Positions 58,601 to 64,000 of a stretch of 64,000 nucleotides of DNA are shown in pieces. Both the position numbers and the translations under genes were made by a program. The first letter of the stretch is position 1. The number at the start of each line of letters is the position of its first letter. The notes under the pieces are model-generated. The model was not told the origin of the DNA and did not search any database. It saw only the letters and a list, made by a program, of their open reading frames with translations. Origin of the DNA: Metridium senile. Taxonomy: Eukaryota; Cnidaria; Anthozoa; Actiniaria; Metridiidae. Location: the NCBI GenBank assembly GCA_949775045.1, contig OX459105.1, positions 17,125,353 through 17,189,352 on the forward strand, given 5' to 3'.

Positions 58601-61600
58601 ATTATCTAAATCATCATCATCATTGTCATCACTATCAACATCATTATTGCCATGATCATCTTTATCAACACCATTACCATCATTGTCATCACCATTATTA
58701 TCACTATCATCATCATCAACACCATTACCATCATTGTCATCACCATTATCATCACTATCATCATCATCAACACCATTACCATCATTGTCATCACCATTAT
58801 CATCACTATCATCATCATCAACATCATCACCATTATCACTATCATCATCATCACCATTATCATCACTATCATCATCATCATCACCATTATCATCACTATC
58901 ATCATCATCAACATCATTACCATTATCATTAGCATAATTGTAATCACCATCATCAATATCATTTTCATACCATCGTCTTCATCATCATCATTGTCACCAT
59001 CATCATTACCATCACAATCATTACCTATTGTACCTTTATTGGATGTCCACATTCGTTGTCTGTGCAGAGGTGAGTTAAAGGGACTAACAGCAGGAGAATA
59101 GGGAGGTGATGTCAATGAACCTAATAAATAGACACATTAAAGTGCTTGTACCTAACACATAAAGTAAAGTATCATATAATAATAAAGTGGTACCTCTATT
59201 AAGCGGTCACCCATTAAGCGGTCGCCCTCTATTAGGCGGCCACAATAAAAAGTCCCAGATCTATTCCTAAACCTATTCTAACCTCTATTCAGCGGTCACT
59301 TTGGAAAGTCCGGAGGGTGACCGCTTAATAGAGGTACCACTGTAATAATAACTAACATTTACATAGCACCTATCCAATCCTGTCCTAGTTGCTTTACAAT
59401 GTACACTCAAAATAAATAAATTAAATTAAAATAATTAGGAAAGGTAAAGATACGTTTTTTAAAAGTTTAAATTTGAAAACATTCAGAGTTTCACAAGAGC
59501 ATATACTAAGGTACAATCCACATTATACAACCCAACCTTTGCCTACTTTCCTTTAAGAGAAAATAAGACTAAGTGCTATGCTGTTCATATTTATCTCATA
59601 AGGAAATATAAATTGTAATAAATATTAATTAAAATAAGTTGATTAAAATAAGTTTTCTGGTACTTCAAGTAGCATGACATTAAAACATTAAAATGCACTA
59701 CCAAAATAATAGTAAAAAGGCTTTGTCATCTATGTTATCTGACAGTATAAATGTATTCATAATGCAAGTGATAGGACTACTACTATATTATCATAACAGC
59801 TACATTGTCTTACCAATAGTGTTATTGATGTACTGCCATTGTCCTGTATTCTGTTGTCATAAGACTACTACTATATTATCATAACAGCTACATTGTCTTA
59901 CCAATAGTGTTATTGATGTACTGCCATTGTCCTGTATTCTGCTGTCATATGACTACTACTATATTATCATAACAGCTACATTGTCTTACCAATAGTGTTA
60001 TTGATGTACTGCCATTGTCCTGTATTCTGCTGTCATAAGACTACTACTATATGATCATAACAGCTACATTGTCTTACCAATAGTGTTATTGATGTACTGC
60101 CATTATCCTGTATTCTGTTGTCATAGAACTACTACTATATTATCATAACAGCTACATTGTCTTACCAATAGTGTTATTGATGTACTGCCATTGTCCTGTA
60201 TTCTGCTGTCATAAGACTACTACTATATGATCATAACAGCTACATTGTCTTACCAATAGTGTTATTGATGTACTGCCATTATCCTGTATTCTGTTGTCAT
60301 AGAACTACTACTATATTATCATAACAGCTACATTGTCTTACCAATAGTGTTATTGATGTACTGCCATTGTCCTGTATTCTGCTGTCATGTGACTACTACT
60401 ATATTATCATAACAGCTACATTGTCTTACCAATAGTGTTATTGATGTACTGCCATTGTCCTGTATTCTGCTGTCTTTGATAAATCTGATACTCTATGTGT
60501 TTATTCAGGTCAGCTGTAAAACCATCCAATAATGACAGGCACTCGTTACAGATACTAGTCCAGTTAGCTGGCCTTCCTCCTATCAACAATCAAACAGTGA
60601 GAATGTTAAGATATTACTGCAGTTTTCTGCAAACTCAGACATTCCAACAGCTAGTTGTGAAATACATATTTGGCTGCTGCTATTTACTCGGCACCTTTTA
60701 TGTTTTCAACTGACAGCAGACAAAAAATTATTTCACAAATAACTGTTGGAATGTCTGAGTTTGCAGAAAGTTGAAAACCGCAGCAAGGGATCTCACGTAT
60801 ACAGGTCACTAATAATAGCTGACAAAGAAGAGTGTTCATAATATACCAACAACATTTTTCCAATTAAACTCAGAATTATATGGAATGGATATGACTTTTA
60901 CATAAGCATAATTAAAACCTCAGTTATTTTCCATGAGTTTAAAGAGTTACGTTGGTGCTAAAGACTGAACTGTAAATAACATGTACCTGGTTGTGTGAGG
61001 GAGAAAATTTGTTTTCTTCTTTTGCTACTGAACTGAGCAAGCTGAGCAAGGTCCAAGAATGCAATATACTGAAAATACAACAGTTTGTTCCCATGCAGTT
61101 TTATTATTGGATACACATTCGTTGAGCAGAAAATACTGATAATTGGACAGAAAAAAACCATGTATTGTTTATTATTGATCAGTAATAATCTACTTACCCT
61201 TAACAAAGGGCTATTGTTAGTTTTGATTACCACTGGAAGACATTGTTGCTTTTCTTGTTCAATCAAAGTCTCAATAGGAAACTGATAGGCCTTCAAATAG
61301 AGAAGAAAACTTAAGCATAACATTAATGTTTATTTTTGACAAACAGCAACATAGATGAATAGGAAGAATAAAAAATGAATTACAATTAATGAATTTGCAA
61401 ATGAGTCAATTAAAGATGACCTCCATATAGACAAAACTTTTTGTCTCTCAAGACTACAAATAGCTGAATGATCACAAAATACCAACAACATAAGCAGACA
61501 ATATAAATAACCCTGAAAAATAACAATTTCATACGTCATCACATGGACATATCATGATAAAAGCACCGGCATTAACTGAATACACAATGTACAGACTTGT

Positions 61601-62753
61601 GTATAGCTTGTAATTTATTGAATAGATTACCTGTGTGTTGTAGATCACAAACAGTGCATTACCAAACCCCCAGATAAATGATAACAAGATTCCAAGCCAG
61701 AGAGTAACCCACAACATATTGATATCAATCAAACCAGACAGAGAATCAAGTGGAACTGAACCCCTGAAAAATATAGTATTTTAACATTGTGGTTCAGGCT
61801 TCTATTGAGCTTAATACAAAAGAAATCACTTCAGTGACGAGATATGTAAATATCATACAGATTTTGTACTGATTAGGATAAGTTTCAATTTTCTGGGCCA
61901 GATTTATTTTTGTCTTGACAATTTTAGTAACATATGAAAGAACTAATGTTGAACTTTCGTAAGTACTATACAAAATTCATGTCTGTTCTTTAGGCGATAT
62001 ACAACAGCTTGACTCACCATTGTAATCACATACAGATCGCCTGCTCATATTGTATATAGTACATAAGAGCCCAGGAGTACCCATCCAGTTATAAACAGGA
62101 AGCCCACATTAGTATTGTTAAGTTAGCTTGAGGCTTGTACAAAGTTTTGGAAGAAATTATGTGAAAAATGAATGTAATACAAACAAGATAATATTCAATG
62201 ACAAAGACAAACCTGTCTGGTGTTGCAGCAAGAAATGATGCTATCATCTTCTTGGGGATGTTGCCTAATGGAAGAGAAATAAATAACTACAAAATAGATC
62301 AATGGATAAATTGATGAATGACAGAATAAATGAAATAATAAATCAATGAACAAATGAAGGTTTCAAAGGTTTATGTGTTTTCCACATACAAAAGTAAATA
62401 CAAATATAAAGATCAGCTAAATTAAGTGGAAGGTGCAAGAGAGACAACCCAATGAATGAACAAATGAACGGACAAATGAATGAATAGATAGATAAATGAA
62501 TTAATAAATGAATGAACAAATGAATGAATGCATAAATGAATGACAGTAAATCAGAGGTGCCTTCAGCTTACCAAACAAGTAAAATAGTGGATAGTACCAG
62601 CGAAGGGCCTGTTGAAATACATCAATATCAGGTTAATTAGCACACCTTTCTTCACTGAGTAAAATATGAACAGTTACTCACCTTGATTGTCATGACAACA
62701 GCATTGTAAATACACAGCCATACTGCTGCTTTCACACGAAAAAACTTTCTTTG
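55637..62753 (-). CDS. NDC1: Nucleoporin NDC1, C-terminal two thirds (5' part beyond window)
   Basis: Seventeen exons in phase, 1269 nt (422 aa): 62682-62753, 62572-62608, 62213-62264, 61631-61763, 61198-61290, 60987-61068, 60430-60579, 59034-59120, 58394-58488, 57922-57948, 57691-57741, 57141-57204, 56545-56603, 56427-56468, 56249-56354, 55780-55831 and 55637-55703. NDC1 is a six-pass protein that anchors nuclear pore complexes in the pore membrane and helps new pores assemble. Visible here are the last membrane spans (VWLCIYNAVVMTIKALRWYY; MLWVTLWLGILLSFIWGFGN after VPLDSLSGLIDI). The cytosolic domain follows: YIAFLDLAQLAQFSSKRRKQ, IFSLTQPGGRPANWTSICNE, IYIWAVQGLCGL-type WAVQGLCGLVVASFNEDTFG, and the C-terminus LTPEHRSRLKGFLENRES. 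All align in order with animal NDC1. The first ~200 residues are missing to the right. Donors at 59033 and 59024 are both in phase. Confidence 0.93.
56612..56895. repeat. 27-bp tandem repeat in an NDC1 intron
   Basis: About ten units of AACAATGTAATATCAATAGA + ACTAATT, starting within 10 nt of the acceptor of exon 56545-56603. One unit has CCTAGAAA in place of ACTAATT. Confidence 0.9.
57220..57660. repeat. TGGA/TGAA tetranucleotide tract
   Basis: GATGGATGGATTGATGGATG with two copies of a TTAATGTTAAATGGATGGAT block, between NDC1 exons 57691-57741 and 57141-57204. The open Ile/His/Ser frames are artefacts. Confidence 0.95.
58015..58335. repeat. TGAA/TGGA tetranucleotide tract
   Basis: ATGAATGAATGAATAAATGA and GGATGGATGGATGGATGG runs between NDC1 exons 58394-58488 and 57922-57948. 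Confidence 0.95.
58500..59010. repeat. ATC microsatellite with 60-bp higher-order unit
   Basis: CATCATCAACACCATTACCA + TCATTGTCATCACCATTATC + ATCACTATCATCAT recurs three times at 58640-58820, then shortens. It lies between NDC1 exons 59034-59120 and 58394-58488. Confidence 0.95.
59187..59340. mobile_element. Foldback element (GCGGTCACC family), intact
   Basis: GTGGTACCTCTATTAAGCGG and CCGCTTAATAGAGGTACCAC are exact inverted ends. It is the uninterrupted relative of 26920-27835. Confidence 0.9.
59765..60480. repeat. 88-bp tandem array containing copies of an NDC1 exon end and donor
   Basis: Eight units of 88 bp. Read on the minus strand, each has CAGAATACAGGACAATGGCA, then GTACATCAATAACACTATTG followed by GTAAGACAATG. 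This is the end of exon 60430-60579 with its donor. The outermost copy is the real exon. Confidence 0.95.
62280..62545. repeat. TGAA-rich tract
   Basis: Loose AATGAATGAACAAATGAA repeats (62290-62350 and 62440-62545) in the NDC1 intron between exons 62572-62608 and 62213-62264. Confidence 0.85.
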
Positions 62754-62796
62754 CTGAAAAAGTGTTGAATTAGTGTTAACCTTTGTTTATTGGTAA

Positions 62797-62818
62797 TAAT
62801 AATAATAATAATAATAAT

Positions 62819-62850
<32 letters not shown>
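62797..62850. repeat. TAA trinucleotide microsatellite
   Basis: About 17 AAT units. A longer run (63808-63897, about 30 units) flanks the other side of the Penelope-like palindrome, which may therefore have inserted into a TAA tract. Confidence 0.95.
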
Positions 62851-62853
<3 letters not shown>

Positions 62854-63783
62854 TGTAAAAATGAGACTTAGTAAAGAAATAATTGTTTTTTGACGTTTCG
62901 GAGCCATCACGCTCCATTATCAGATAATACTAATTTCAAAATGCAGAAGTTCGCTTATAAACTAATTTATGTAAATAATTTAGCCTTGATGGAATCGGAC
63001 TGTACATTCAGGACAGGTTTTAATTCCCTGATGTACAGCATCTCGTGCAGAAGGCAGTCAAATTTGCTGGAACATTTCTTAAGAACAATAAAGTTATTAA
63101 TTAAGTTGTCAGGAGCAGTACTATTGTGTTCTTTAATATAGTGTTTATAAATAGATGAAGATTTTTGCTTGTGCTGTTCAACGCGTACATGAAGGTGTCC
63201 ATTTGTGAAACCTACATAACCTGCATCGCACAGGTCACATTTAAAAGAATAAACGACACGTTGTTGATTCACAATAGTAGGTTTCAACTCCCGTGTTTTG
63301 AGATCTTCTTCAAGCTTACGGGTGGTAAAGATGGGCTGGATAATGGTACCGACGTTTACGCTAAGATCAAAGAAAAAGCAGCTCAAAGATCTGTGACCTG
63401 TGCGATGCAGGTTATGTAGGTTTCACAAATGGACACCTTCATGTACGCGTTGAACAGCACAAGCAAAAATCTTCATCTATTTATAAACACTATATTAAAG
63501 AACACAATAGTACTGCTCCTGACAACTTAATTAATAACTTTATTGTTCTTAAGAAATGTTCCAGCAAATTTGACTGCCTTCTGCACGAGATGCTGTACAT
63601 CAGGGAATTAAAACCTGTCCTGAATGTACAGTCCGATTCCATCAAGGCTAAATTATTTACATAAATTAGTTTATAAGCGAACTTCTGCATTTTGAAATTA
63701 GTATTATCTGATAATGGAGCGTGATGGCTCCGAAACGTCAAAAAACAATTATTTCTTTACTAAGTCTCATTTTTACATCATTA
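62848..63783. mobile_element. Penelope-like element palindrome, 392-bp arms
   Basis: Arms 62848-63239 and 63392-63783 are inverted copies without indels that I could see (positions sum to a constant), separated by 152 bp. Both arms encode the same GIY-YIG endonuclease C-terminus: CDLCDAGYVGFTNGHLHVRV, IVLKKCSSKFDCLLHEMLYI and VLNVQSDSIKAKLF. The minus strand is continuous through the spacer (TTRKLEEDLKTRELKPTIVN upstream). Each arm end has CTGATAATGGAGC...GCTCCGAAACGTC, a hammerhead-like block. Confidence 0.88.
62892..62925 (-). ncRNA. Hammerhead-like motif of the Penelope-like element (left arm)
   Basis: CTGATAA, then a perfect five-pair stem GGAGC/GCTCC with loop GTGATG, then GAAACGTC. The only departure from the CTGANGA core is G to A at the sixth base, which would be expected to cripple cleavage. 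The mirror copy is at 63706-63739 on the plus strand. Confidence 0.5.
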
Positions 63784-63803
63784 TGCGTTTCTAAATCATT
63801 ACT

Positions 63804-64000
<197 letters not shown>

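Noticed and set aside
58435..59115. Open frames of 140-169 codons on both strands
   Set aside because: They are ATC-repeat artefacts. The only coding parts are NDC1 exons at the two edges.

Overview
This is a stretch of animal nuclear DNA. It has multi-exon genes with GT-AG introns, metazoan protein families, many microsatellites and many short foldback transposons. The repeats (Penelope-like elements with hammerhead-like motifs, tRNA-derived SINEs, GC-rich foldbacks) and the gene set suggest an early-branching marine invertebrate. My best guess is an anthozoan cnidarian; a sponge cannot be excluded. No bacterial, viral or CRISPR features were seen.

Layout, left to right. 1-1.8 kb: repeats and one possible first exon of a Gln/Thr-rich (RFX-like?) gene on the minus strand. 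2.0-12.6 kb: a minus-strand gene of unknown function (model of 286 aa, 8 exons). 13.5-22.5 kb: a minus-strand FYB/ADAP-like adaptor (513 aa, 11 coding exons) with a helical-SH3-like domain and several Y-D-D phosphotyrosine motifs. 22.5-28.5 kb: intergenic DNA packed with nested foldback elements. 28.6-33.9 kb: a minus-strand compact contactin-associated-protein-like receptor (751 aa, 4 exons). 34-36.4 kb: intergenic repeats, including an array of CRE/E-box-like units. 36.4-50.4 kb: a minus-strand LAP-family scaffold (LRRs plus one C-terminal PDZ; Erbin/LRRC7/Lap1 type; 1040 aa, 22 exons). 50.4-52.3 kb: divergent intergenic region holding a Penelope-like insertion. 52.3-55.3 kb: plus-strand mitochondrial creatine kinase (410 aa, 3 exons). 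55.6-62.8 kb: minus-strand NDC1, a transmembrane nucleoporin, in 17 exons; its N-terminal third lies beyond the right edge. 62.8-64 kb: repeats, including a near-perfect Penelope-like palindrome.

The genes are not an operon and do not form one pathway. Three of them (FYB-like adaptor, CNTNAP-like receptor, LAP scaffold) are adhesion or signalling proteins, but that may be chance. Exon models were built by hand from splice sites, phase agreement and remembered family sequences. For five genes the exon lengths sum to a multiple of three with compatible phases at every junction, which is strong internal support.

The most unusual structure is in the introns. Tandem arrays often begin at, or contain copies of, exon edges and splice sites. 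One 42-bp array carries about nine candidate 3' splice sites, all open in the reading frame of the exon that follows.
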